A DNA stretch of 64,000 nucleotides from Parasponia andersonii (taxonomy: Eukaryota > Streptophyta > Magnoliopsida > Rosales > Cannabaceae). The stretch is taken from assembly GCA_002914805.1 (NCBI GenBank), contig JXTB01000337.1, positions 305,356 to 369,355 of the forward strand. The letters run 5' to 3'. This document shows, one piece after another, positions 11,055 to 22,935 of this stretch (positions are counted from its first letter, which is position 1; each line of letters opens with the position of its first letter). The notes under the pieces were generated by a model. That model was not told the origin of the DNA. It worked only from the letters and a program-made list of their open reading frames with translations, and did no database searches. A program made the position numbers and the translations under genes.

Positions 11055-12699
11055 TGTTGGAAATATGCTCTAGAAAGTAGTTTCTTTGTTTGACATTTTA
11101 AATTATATTTATTGGATTTAAGTGTTATCTATTTGTTGTTAATAAATTTCATATTATGTCCTTATTATATACATGTGATGTTTATATTTTCTATTATGCA
11201 AATGTCTAAAAGTTTCTATGACTAAAAATGAGTAATAAAGAATTGTTCATGTGAAGTGTTTACATGTGGAAGACTAAATTCTTTATTTCATTATGTCTAA
11301 ATTAAAAGTTCACATTCTACAAATAAGGATGGAATACTTTATTTTGCTATAGAATATAGAGTTGTCTATTTCAACGGGATTGATGAAGTCTCCAATCATC
11401 GAAGTGTCTAACTTCGGATAGAAATATTAGTGCGTTATAAGAAAGTTATAAGTGCATTGAACTGGGTCAAGTAAAAATATAATTTGAGGTTAAGTACCGT
11501 AACTCAATATTCTATCTTTCACTAATCTAGCACTATTACAAGATTATCTTAACCCTAGTGATTGTAGGACTTGCTTTCATGAGTTTTATCTTTTTGACTT
11601 ACTAATGGACTAGTTTCGATTATATGGTTCGAACTCTGGTATCTTGAAAGATAAGAATTATGAATCGATGAGAACACCCTTCATGATTTAGACACTATGC
11701 ATATGATGTCATTTTGAGTTTTTTTAAGGACTTGGGTAATAAAAAACTAGGCACCAGGTATACACTTTATGAATTTAACTGTGTTTGTTTGAGCAGTTAC
11801 ATACCTCGTAGTCAATTATTATCCACTAGATGAAAAATAGTAACTCAAAAGCAAATATGTACTAGAAGGGTAATACGGTAATTTTATCTCACTAGTACGA
11901 CATTACATGGGGTATATCTGTAGGTATAGTATATGCTAAATGAATTAAGTTAAGTAAAGTATTAATTAGCTCGACAGAGAATATATGACATTTAGTCTAA
12001 GAGTTAATATTGGTCCTATAGTAGAGTGCCCTAATATTAATGGACAAGGTCTAGTTATAATTAAGAGTTAATTATGATTGTAGGTAGTTGGTTTATTAGA
12101 GTTTAGACTATTTGGATCCATAAGGTCTCCTGTCTAGCTCACATATTGCCCAGTAACTAACTGAATGGTCAGTTGAGTCCAATAAGCCTATTAGGGTATA
12201 TATCTCTCTAATGCTTAAGAGAAAAGTTCTCCTAAGCCTCTATAGAATAGCCACATGGGGGACTACATGCTCCAAAACTGTGCTTTTTGTGTGACAGAGA
12301 GAAAAAGAGAGAGTGAGATAGCTGAGCTACTATGGGAGCAATCCCGAGCTTGTTCATGGCCACTGAGGGAGAGATATTCATGGTCGTACACATGTAGTCA
12401 AGGAGAAGGAAGAGTTTCTTCTGGATCATTTGCTCATCTCTCATGGGGAATCATGAAGATGCCCACATACCGGATCATTCAATGAGCTTCAGAGAATAGA
12501 CAGGAAGACTCAATGGTTGTGAAGTGCTTCCGGGTTTAATCTAAACTAAGATCTATAAATTGATCTATGTTAGATCAATGATCCCACGTTTTGTTTTGTA
12601 AAGTTTCAAGAAAAATTTTAAAATACCTATTCCTTGCATTCTTGATTTGTTTACAAAATTTTCGGTAAAATCGAATACTATTTTTCAGAATTTCCAGCA
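11055..12699 (+). repeat. Left LTR of copia N1
   Basis: It starts TGTTGGAAAT and ends ATTTCCAGCA, a near-perfect terminal inverted repeat. It matches the LTR at 30,151 throughout the part that copy retains. It also resembles the LTRs of N2 block by block, so both belong to one LTR lineage. Confidence 0.75.
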
Positions 12700-12848
12700 A
12701 TAAATATATGGATATAAGGGCATATATATGAATATAGGTGAATTTATGAATTGTTTACTGGGATTTAAGTGAAGATTAATATAGTATATGACCAAATTGA
12801 TATGGCTTTCACCATCAGGAAACTGAGAATATGAAGTTCATATATATA

Positions 12849-13062
12849 NNNNNNNNNNNNNNNNNNNNNNNNNNNNNNNNNNNNNNNNNNNNNNNNNNNN
12901 NNNNNNNNNNNNNNNNNNNNNNNNNNNNNNNNNNNNNNNNNNNNNNNNNNNNNNNNNNNNNNNNNNNNNNNNNNNNNNNNNNNNNNNNNNNNNNNNNNNN
13001 NNNNNNNNNNNNNNNNNNNNNNNNNNNNNNNNNNNNNNNNNNNNNNNNNNNNNNNNNNNNNN
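12849..13062. other. Assembly gap (214 N)
   Basis: A run of unknown bases inside the leader of N1, at the edge of a repeat in inverted orientation. Single N positions also occur at 26,086 and 27,859. Confidence 0.99.
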
Positions 13063-13430
13063 TAGACACCTAAATGACTAACATGTCATTACCAAATCTG
13101 AGCAAAGCTTAATCATGTGACACATAGCTAAGAAGAAGAGGTCCAATAGTATCTTAAAACATGGCCCTGTAGTATCGCGACATAGTGTAGTGACTGACGG
13201 GCTCAAACTCCTTGAAGATGTGACATAAACTTGACAATTTTCTAGTAAGAAATTGGCATTTGTCTTGGTATGCCAGAGCCTTTTCTTGTCTGGTGTTGTT
13301 TTGACGCGTTACATTTTCTTAATTATCTCCATATTATATAATTATCATATTAATTGTGACTTAATATTTTTAGTTAATGACTAATTATAAAAAATTGTCA
13401 TACCCTAAAACAACTATCTTGACACAATAT
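13063..13430 (-). repeat. LTR-like repeat piece, inverted relative to 35,495-35,830
   Basis: Read on the minus strand from 13,430, TTAGGGTATGACAATTTTTT, TAATTAGTCATTAACTAAAA and TATTAAGTCACAATTAAT match the plus strand from about 35,495. Weaker similarity then runs to the gap. The start (a TGACA motif next to GGG) and a TATA box in the other copy suggest an LTR. I cannot assign the family, and I see no coding part. Confidence 0.5.
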
Positions 13431-13581
13431 CAAGATATCAAAATAGGATAATATAAAATTGCACTTCTGAGAAGTGCTAGAATACATGTGTCTTGAATTA
13501 ATTTTTATAAGAATTATACAATGAAAAGAAATAAAATCTAATTTTTGATATTGAAGTAAAGCGAATACCCAAATCAAGTTT

Positions 13582-14370
13582 AATATGGTATTAATGACTC
13601 TTTTATGTTTAAAATTGCATAGGTAGAAAAAGCGAATACCTAACCTGATTACCCTTAGGTACTTTTCATTATATATTGATGTTTATTATATTTTAATTTT
13701 ATAATTCAAATCTAATTGAGTTTGATTAGGTCCTTTTATATTTTTCTAAAGTTGTGTTAAATATTTCTGAAAAACCTGATTGGGTTCATTTAAGCTCAAA
13801 TGGATCTAGTGGAATTCTTAAGTCGAAGAGTGAAAAATCCGACTGGATCCATTTGTGCTGAATGAATCTAGTAGGGTTCTTAATTCAAAAAATACCTTAA
13901 ATCCATAAAAAATCTAATTAGGTCTATTTGAGCTGGATTAAAACTCAAAGAGTTTAATTCAAAAAGAAAAAAAATATATTTTTTAGTATTGAAGTAAAGT
14001 GAAGTTGGTAGAATGGATCCATTGAGTTTTTTCCAAAATTGTGTTGAATGGTTTTTGAGAACTCCACTGGGTCTATTTGAGCTCGAATATAGCCACTAGA
14101 ATTCTTAATTCAAAAAAGTGGCTTAATTGGATCTTTTAGAGTTTGACTGAGTCCATCAAATGTAATACGATATTAATGACTCTTTTATGTTTAAAATTGT
14201 GTAGGTAGAAAAAGAGAATACCCAACCTGATTATTCTTAGGTAATTTTTATTATATATTGATATTTATTATGTTTTAATTTCATACTCCAAATCCAATTA
14301 AGTTTGAATAGGTCCTTTTAGGTTTTTCCAAAGTTGTGTTAAATGTTTCTAAAACACCCGACTAGTAGTA
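13582..14370 (+). repeat. Two copies of a ~200-bp non-coding module, 580 bp apart
   Basis: 13,582-13,790 and 14,161-14,370 both carry TATTAATGACTCTTTTATG, TAGGTAGAAAAAG, GAATACC, AACCTGATTA, a long TATTGAT/TTTTAATTT stretch and GTTGTGTTAAAT. Between and after them (to about 15,400) a shorter phrase resembling GGATCCATTTGAGCT recurs several times. It is non-coding, decayed tandem structure in the N1 leader. Confidence 0.6.
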
Positions 14371-14672
14371 GAGTTTTAAGTATTCACCTTCATATAGTAG
14401 AATACTAATAGCACTAGATAAATTACAAGTCAGTATTTCTTTCTATAATTATTATATTTTAAGTTGTCAAGTTTTATTTTTTGATTTAAAAAAAAAATCC
14501 AGTATTTTACTTCTTAAATTTTAGGAAATACATGCACTTCTTATACGAACTGATGAGTAAAACGATATACCATACATGTGTGAGTTCATCTAGCCAAATA
14601 CACTGCAAAATGTTGAGTTAGAATGATTGACGAGCTTCTTACTTTCTAGAGACTCAATCACTTAGAAAGATG

Positions 14673-15120
14673 AGACAATGGCCAATAATGATGTCCATGC
14701 TGATGTGGGTTTTACAAGTCATGTTAAGGCCATTCTTGGACATGCTTTGAGGTTGGGCCCATCACGACGTCGTAGTCCTCCCCTTAGAAACGACATTCCG
14801 ATACTTGGAGATTTTCAACACATAATAGATCATTTACAAGGTCCATAGTTATACAAACACCCATTAGACATCCTCCGAAACTCGAGGTAACTATTTTACT
14901 TATCTATTTGATTATATTCATTTTACGTAAAAATCAAAGAAACTAATTGTATTAACAATGTGGTAAATAATAGTGATGATTGTGGAGTGTGTGTAATCAA
15001 GTTCATCGAGTTTGACATGAAAGGCCTTCCATTTGTGACCGTTGATACAATGGTATTTTTTCGAAGGAAGATGATGACTGATATTTTTAAGTTGATTGGG
15101 ACCCATAGATTGCTTTCTAT
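14673..15120 (+). pseudogene. Ulp1-type (C48) cysteine peptidase fragment
   Basis: The segment after about 14,966 reads SDDCGVCVIKFIEFDMKGLP, the active-site cysteine block (D-C-G) of Ulp1-like peptidases carried by plant DNA transposons. An exon-like stretch upstream (ATG 14,673; MANNDVHADVGF, later PILGDFQHIIDHLQG) ends near 14,896 before GTAACT; it contains one in-frame TAG at about 14,847. The His and Asp blocks of the peptidase are not seen. It is probably a captured piece or a relic of a Mutator-like or CACTA element inside the N1 leader. It differs in sequence from the Ulp1 gene at 45,147. Confidence 0.6.
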
Positions 15121-15595
15121 ATGTGTAAATAGGATATTTTGGAGTCGTATGATTAAATCAATTGAACAATGCATAATATAGTTAAAACATGTTATTAATA
15201 TATAATTAGAATATGTCATTATCTATCTACTTAAATTATATAGTTATGTCCCGTAATTTCTTCTCTTGCAAATTTCTGCTCGACTGGATCCATTTATGCT
15301 CTATTGGGTCCATTCAAGTTATTTTACATGGATTCTATTAGCCTGTTTATGCCTAACTAGATCCAATCAGAGTTTAAATGATAATCAATTAGATATTACT
15401 ATGAGTTTACGATTATGTGTTTTTCATTTTTGATAACGATTCTAGCATGTTCTTGATTTTTTATGCATTTATGTTTTATGTTCCTAATAAAATTGTATGT
15501 AAGAAGTTGTTTAATCATTAATTGTGTTTCAGTTTTTGAGAAAAAATATTTAACAATTAAGTTATGGATATTTTTGGATTCGAAAATGGTACGAG

Positions 15596-16190
15596 ATGGC
15601 CCATGCTATTAGTCGTGTGCGCCATCCGTGTTGCCGTGGTAGGGAGACCCGCTCCATGGCCATACGGGAGTAGCCCCGTATGCTAGCCATACGGGTAGCA
15701 CCCTATGCACTGGCCGCATAGGCGTTGCCCTGCTCCCATGGCTGCACGGGTATTGCCTTGCTCTCATGGCCGCACGGGCATTGCCTTGCTCTCATGGCCG
15801 CACGGGCATTGCCTTGCTCTCGTGGCCATGCGGGCTTTGCCTCACTTCGGTGAGCCGCATAGGTGCCATCTTGCATAATGGCTGCATGGGCGTTTTGCGA
15901 GCATGTGGACGCATGAGATTTGTCCCATGCATTGCCATGTAGGCATCATCTTGCATGGTGGCCGCATAAGCGATTCGCGGCACGTAGACGCAATGCATGG
16001 GATTTGTCCCATGCATGGCCATGCTGTACCATCTTGCATAGTGGCTGCATGGCACTTTGCGAGCATGTAGATGTGTGGGATTTGTCCTATGTGTAGCCGT
16101 GTGGTACACTGAGGCCATCGTCTTCCGGGCGGATCCCGTCTCGTTCCGGCATCCTGATCGGTATCCCGATACCGTTGACATCAGATTATC
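15596..16190. repeat. GC-rich tandem-repeat island
   Basis: A sharply GC-rich block in AT-rich surroundings. From about 15,720 to 15,832 it is a 28-bp repeat (GGGCATTGCCTTGCTCTCAT then GGCCGCAC) in four close copies. From about 15,850 to 16,090 a longer unit of about 80 bp recurs three times (CCATCTTGCAT, GGCTGCATGG, a GCGAGCATGTAGA-like block, GGGATTTGTCC). Phrases such as CCATACGGG recur at the left. The 129-codon minus-strand ORF across it is a by-product of the repeats. It lies in the leader of N1. Confidence 0.75.
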
Positions 16191-17900
16191 TATTTCAGGT
16201 AATTTTCTACTTTAAAATTTCCTTATTTGAATTTCGAATGAGGGATAATTTAGGAAATTTGAATTAGTTACCTTATTTGATTTTTGAAATTCAAATTTGG
16301 TATCCAATCTGATAAGATAAGATTCTACCAAAAAATCTTATATTCTCTAATTTTGAAATTTAAAAATTTAAATTTAAATTAAGGATAAGATCCTTAGTTT
16401 ACTAAAAGATTTAAATTAAGGATAAGATCCTCAATTGAAATGAATTTAAATTAAGGATAAGATCTTTAGTTTATAAAAATATGTAAATTAAGGATAAGAT
16501 ACTCAATTTAAATAAATTTAAATTAGGGATAAGATCAGTTGATTTAAAGAAATTTAAATGACTATTTGAATGTAATGAGGATTACATATTTAAATAAATT
16601 TGATTTCAAATTTAAATACGAATAAGATCCCACAATTTAAGGAAATCAAATCCTGTAAGTTATTATTATCAGATAATGATTATTTAAATTCAATATTAGA
16701 TAATTAATTTAAATAAATAGGAGATTATTAATTAGATATTATATGATAATATTTAAACTTTTGAAATTCAAAGATTTAGTTAGATATTTATTAAACTATT
16801 TATGTGATAATTAGTTGTTAATTTGAATTTGAATTTGATTTGAATTCAAATTTGGAGACATTCTAAAAGATTTAAATAATTAAATCTTCTAAATTTAAAA
16901 CTTGTGAATATTTCAAATTAAAATTAGAAAGAATATCTTATCTTTTAAAATCTATTTGAATTTAAATTTAAAGTTGGTAGTTTATTTTAATGAGATTTAA
17001 ATGGATAATTAAAAATTATGAAATAATTTCAAATTTAGCTAAATTTTGAACTTTCTATTTATTTTTAATGTGGTTAAAAATGATGATTAGATATTATGAG
17101 AAAAATCTAAATTTAAATTTATGTGATTGAATAATATTACTATATTAATTATTTGATAATTAATTTATGATTTGAAATTCAAATGTTGAATTAAATCAAG
17201 AGATAATTTTGAAAATTTAATAAGATTAAATTTTCAAAAGATTACCTATGTGAGTTATCTGATAATTAATTTAAAGATTTGAAATTCAAATGTTGAATTT
17301 AAATTTAGAAATAATTTAACAGATTAATGTGATTAAATATTTTAAATAATCAATGTTAATTATGTGATAATTAGTTTGAGATTTAAAATTTAAAAGTTAA
17401 ATTCCAATCAATAGATATCTGTAGAGATTTAATTTGATTAAATCACCTACATATCTAATTTAAATCTTGTGAAGATTTTAATTAGTAAATATCTAAATTA
17501 TTTAATTGAAAATTAATAGAAAGTTTACATTTTATTTTAATGAGATTAAAATATTGTTTTGAAAATTATGAGATAATTTTAAATATAAAAATCCAATCAG
17601 TGAGAGACATTTTAATTATAAGATAATTAAATTTATAATTCAAAATTTAAATTTCAAATTTTGAAATATTCAAGTAGATTTTTGAATTTTGATTAAATTT
17701 TTTAATTAAATAAATTAGATTATGTGAGAATCTTAGTTATTTAAACTAGAACTTTATCTCTCACAGTTATTATTTAATAATATCTTTTGTGAAAAGATAG
17801 TTCTATTATTAAATAATATTAAATGATAGAATGATTGATAATAATTTATTTTTCTATTTTATTAAATTCTGTCAATACTTGATTATTATATGAATAATGT
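16190..17900. repeat. Extremely AT-rich non-coding sector of the N1 leader
   Basis: Near-continuous A/T with recurring TTGAAATTCAAAT-like palindromes and TAAGGATAAGAT phrases (16,380-16,540). No coding content. Element N2 has a matching AT-rich sector at 24,500-27,760 on the opposite strand, so this is a family trait and not random drift. Confidence 0.6.
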
Positions 17901-17989
17901 TGCATGCATATTCTTTATAGAGTATTTAATTACATGATCTTAGTAACATGTCGTATGGGATAGTAGAGCTACTCTCATACAAAATTTGA

Positions 17990-18420
17990 ACATGCTTACA
18001 TAACTGATTTAGATTACTAAGTAAGTTAGATAACTAGGTAAAATCGTTAAATCCTTAACTATAAAAAATTGAGTGAGAGAAGGTATAAAATACTTATGGT
18101 CTCCATTGTTGGTTCATTATGTACTAGGATGAGCCTCGTCTCAGAATCTTACTGAGTTTCCATAGGAGGATTGTCGCCTAGGTAGTATTGGAAATAAATT
18201 TCTTAGAATAAGGTATTAGGTGGACTATATGAGGCCAATCACCCATAGAAGACGGTCTTATATAAAAAACTTAATTACTGAAACAATGGTTATACACTCA
18301 ACTCGAAATACTGATATTCTTCTGTAGGAGTTGTTGTTAGTAGAGTAGAAGACTAAATTAAATGGTAGTTAAAAATATGGGATATGAGATATTTATCTTA
18401 TTTTCTAAATTAATTGTTTT
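17990..18420 (+). repeat. Conserved leader block shared with N2 (25,130-25,560, minus strand)
   Basis: Both copies contain AAGTTAGATAACTAGGTAAA, a TCTCCATT.TTGGTTCA phrase, AGAATCTT.CTGAG, and GTAGGAG blocks in the same order. The block lies between the AT-rich sector and the pol part in both elements. It is non-coding in both, which suggests an RNA-level role in this copia lineage. Confidence 0.6.
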
Positions 18421-18689
18421 AGTTTGACTTGTTAATTACATGATTTCCTGTAGAAGGCTTTTAATTAATAAGAAGTTGAATTACTATGAATATCAGTGAT
18501 AGTCTTAGGGTTACTTTACTTGCATATTGTGTATTTTATTTTACATTATGTTAATCATGTGAAATATTTGTTACATGATATTTGTTACTATATGAATTAT
18601 TTATTTTCGTTCACGAACACAAAATTTGTATGGTTAAACTATGTTATCTAGATTAATGTAACTTAGAGTTAGTGCATATGGCTGATATG

Positions 18690-21127
18690 TTATTGAGTTT
18701 TTACTTTTATATATTTGTCCACATTCATTGGTGAGACTAGTGAAGAAAAATAAAGGATATATGTAGCGGGAGAATTCCTAGATAATTCATATGATGTTCA
18801 CTATGTTACAACATGAAATTCAAGGAATTCAAATCACTACAGTATTATGCTAAATCTCGATGAGATACCTAATGAACATCTTCACCAAGCTAAAATAGTT
18901 AAAGGTGAATTTTCTAATTCCTGGCTAAAAGAAAAATGTCTCCTATATAGCACTAAAAGATATTGAAAGAAAATTATTATAGATACCTATACAATACTTG
19001 ATTGGAAGGTAATAACAATTTATTGTTCACTAATTTATTTTAGTAGATGATTTAATGAATCTTGGATAGGATTCAAAAATCATTAATTATATTTGCATGT
19101 ATGTTGTTGCAAAGGGTTCTATAGAAACCAAAGGGTTTAGTGAAGGCAAGTTCACTAAGAGTATGGACTACAATGGCTATAGTGTCAGTACATAAAATGA
19201 GAAATATTTAAATTTATATTTGATGAATTTATGAATTAGGACATTAAAAATTGTCAAACATTTAAGAGAAATTTAATTTTTGTTTCATATTTGATGAAAC
19301 AATATTATTCTATTTGTCTCAACAACAAAGTTTCCATGTAAAAGAATAATATTCTTAATTATACAAAATGACATTTTTTTAGCCTATATTATTCTCATTG
19401 TATGATACTATTAATAATGAGATTGTTCATGATAAATCTAATCATAAGAAAGTGAGTAAATACTAAGAATAAAATATATTTGTACTTCGGTTATATTAAC
19501 CTAATATGATTCAAAATTGGTTAAGGATAGGCATCTAAAATTGTTAGAAGCCATACATTCACCAATCTGTGAATCCTATTTGGAAGGTCTAAAAGGTCCT
19601 TTAGTGGAAAAGACTTAAGAGTACAAGAATATTTAAAAATAGTATATATTATTATCTGTAGGCCCTTGAGCAATCAAGCCCAATAAGATTTTGGATATAT
19701 TATTATGAATGATTATTCTAAAATTTTATTATGTTTTCCTAATGTTACTGCTAATTGAATTCTTTTGAAAAGTTTAAAGAATTGAAAGTAGAACTAAAAA
19801 ATAATTAGGAAAAGTATAAAAACTCATCGATTGGATCGAAGTATTGAATACCTCTATAGAGAAATCTTAGGAATATCTCACAGACAATGAAAATTTTGGG
19901 CTATGATTAAGTTGTTGTTCAATTGTTCATTATTACAAAATCCTTTGGGATACGTCTTAGAGACGGTGATATGCCTACTAACAAAGTTCCATTTAAGTCA
20001 ATACCTAAGACACTATTTTAAAATATGGAAAGGACATAAAGCTAGTTTATGTAATATCTATATTTGTGATTGTCCAGCATACATTCTGAAAGGAAAAATG
20101 ATTAAGTTGGAATAACAATCTGAATTGTTTCTATTTATAGGAAACCAAAAAAAAATAGAAGGGTGTTACTTCTATAGTACTGAAGTAAGAAAGTATTTGT
20201 TAGAACAAATGTCTCTTACTTAGGAGAAAACTATATAAAGTATTTAACCCCAAAGTAAGTTATTTCTTAAGAAAATAACTAATAATGTAATCAGGCCTAT
20301 CTATGAAAGATAGAATAGAGTAAGCACTTAGAAAGGATAGATAATTGGAAAATCAACATATATTGAACTTTCATTATAGTGGGAGGATTATGAGACAATC
20401 TGATAAATATTTAGGAATAGGAGAGTCTTATAACCTAGAATCTAATTGCTTTATCTACAAAGAGACAATAGATGATGTTAGTATAGATTTCTGGCAAAAG
20501 GCAATAGAATCTATATTAGAGTCTATGTACACCAACAAAATCTGGGATCTTATAGATCTACTTAGAAGATAAAACCTTTTAGGTATAAATTAGTCTATAA
20601 GAGAAAAAGAGGAATAGACGGAAAAGTAAAGACTTTTAAGACAAATTAGTTGCAGAAGGATTATATACAGAAAGAATGTCTAGTCTATTATTATGATTAA
20701 GTCTATTGATATACTCTTTTCTATAGTCGTATCTCTTGATTATAAGATATAGCAAATGAGCGTCAAGATAGCTTTCCTGAATGTCAATCTTGACGGATGT
20801 ATCTAAAAGGTATAACCAAAGAGATTCATTGAAAAAGGCTAAGAAAGCAAAATTTGTGAAACTTTAGAGTTCTTCTATCTGATCGATACATAGACGAATC
20901 TTATATATATAAAAGATTTAAGGCAAGAAAGTTATTTTTCCAGTGTATATATATTGATGATATTCTAATCAATGGGAATGATATAGGATGACAATCATTA
21001 ATAAGAATTTAGCTAGCATAATACCATGATATTTATTGTATTTTCGGGACTATAAGTTGTTACTAATCTAATTCAAAACCTGAACATAGAGTTATAATCA
21101 AGTATATCCTTAAGTATCTTCAGAGAA
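18690..21127 (+). pseudogene. Copia pol remains of N1 (left of N2)
   Basis: Decayed integrase is visible at about 19,500-19,760 (phrases such as KRSFSGKDLRVQEYL), with reverse-transcriptase remains up to 21,127. The copia order is preserved. The remains resume at 29,887. Many breaks; long dead. Confidence 0.55.
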
Positions 21128-21132
21128 ATAAG

Positions 21133-22825
21133 TGTTGGTATATCGACCTAACACTTAGGAAAAACATGTATGCATGCAGATATGGAAAATACATGATCAT
21201 ATCATGAACACAACGGAAAAATAGCAGATTTAGGTTTTAAAATTTTACATAAAAATAGTTTTCATAACCATATAACATACATGCATCATATATAGGATCA
21301 TGTACAATATAAATCAAATCTAGATACAAAAACCCTAGAGATGAGATTAGGATTTATCTCTTGTAGTGTGTTCACGTGTTCCTCCTTGATCTCCTATTGA
21401 TGGTGATCAAACTTCCAACCCTAGATCTTCTTGTTTATGCTCTTGCTCTTGGTTGACGAAGCGAGTGGGCATCAAGTCGAAACCTTCGTTGGAGAACGAT
21501 CAAGAACACCTTCTTGATCCTATGGAACACTAGGATGTGAGATGAGACTATGAGATTGTGGAAAACCTTTTTCACTCTCACTTAGCCTAGGTTGGCCGAA
21601 TTTTCTCTCCCTCTCCCTGTGTCTTATGCGTGTGACTCCTTAGAGTTACTGTATAGTTTTTTTCTCGCATATATCTTATATATATGGGACCAAAAACTGC
21701 TAACCCTAGTTCAATTAGGATTGGGCTTGTGCTCCAATTTGGGCTTTGGGTGTATTTTTATAAATATGTCAAACTCTTGAAACTTATTTATAAAAATACC
21801 AAATTCTGTATAGAATCATTATTTTACACAGTTTCATGAAACTTATTTCACAAATACCATCAACCAATTAATGGGCTTAATTGAGCTAGACAAGGGACCT
21901 AATGGATCTAAATAATCTAAGCTCCAATAATATGATAAATACGTAATAACTCTTATTATGGTATTTATATAAATATTATTAGTAAATGAGACACTCCACT
22001 AAAGGCCCAATACTGCACTCTTAGATTAAATGTCGTGCATTTTATAGAGGTTTAATCAACTAATCTTAATTAACCGATCCATCTAGCATATTGTTGTCGA
22101 TAATTTTGTTCTCAATGGCCATTTAGACAAAATTATCAACCAATTCACAAAGTGAATATTAAGATCTTAGATTTAATTATTCCATGAATTTTGAAAGAAC
22201 CTAAAGTGGCATTAATGTATAGTGTCCTTAACTATTTGATATTCCCATAAATTCATTAGCCATAACCTCCAATAAGCCAGAGTTCACCTCTAACTTCATA
22301 GAGATTAGTCTTTTAACAAATCAAAAGGCTATAACCCATGAAAGCAAGTCCAGTCAAACATCAAGGATTAAGATTTATATACAAAGAGCTAGTTTGTGAT
22401 AATATAAGAATTGAGTTACGACACTCCAATTCTTTATATTACCTGGTCCAGTTTAATACACATAACTTGTTTATGTTGTATTAGTATTTCTATCAGAAGT
22501 CAGATACTTCAATGATTTGATATATCATTCCTGTTGAGATAGACAAACACTACAACCTATAGTAAATAAAGTATTCCATCTTTATTTACAGATTTTAAAC
22601 TACTTCATTTAGACTTAGATAAAGAAACAAGTCTCCCCATAATTAACACTTAATCATGTTTGTTTCTTTATAAACATATAAAGTCATGGAATCTTTTTCA
22701 GATGAATAAACTATTCAACTAAGATAGTTTAATCTAGCAAATATCATAATTTCATATAAGAGATAGTTGTTTATACTCAAAAGGATAAAATTGGAAATCT
22801 GCTTTTTAGGGCAAAAATCCCAACA
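21133..22825 (-). repeat. 3' LTR of copia N2
   Basis: Begins TGTTGGTATA and ends AAATCCCAACA in window orientation. It is near-identical to 28,075-29,881, apart from an indel of about 110 bp (extra DNA at about 29,035-29,150 in the other copy). Short ORFs repeated in both copies (21,592 and 28,534) are LTR sequence and not genes. Confidence 0.85.
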
Positions 22826-22935
22826 ATCTCCCACTTGTCCAAAAAGCAGTTATTAAAAATAACATACTAAAAATTCCAAAATGTTCCAAATGACCAAAAT
22901 TAATAAAAACAAAAACTAAATGTTCAACTAACAAC

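Noticed and set aside
11620-11640. tRNA-like GGTTCGAACTC
   Set aside because: Isolated B-box-like match inside an LTR, with no acceptor stem or A box.
12815-13073. ORFs on both strands across the gap
   Set aside because: They are made of unknown bases.
15792-16181. 129-codon ORF on the minus strand
   Set aside because: It lies wholly in a GC-rich tandem repeat and its protein is itself a repeat; no family resemblance.
21592-21780. 62-codon ORF with a near-identical twin at 28,534
   Set aside because: Both are the same place in the two LTRs of N2; LTR sequence and not a gene.
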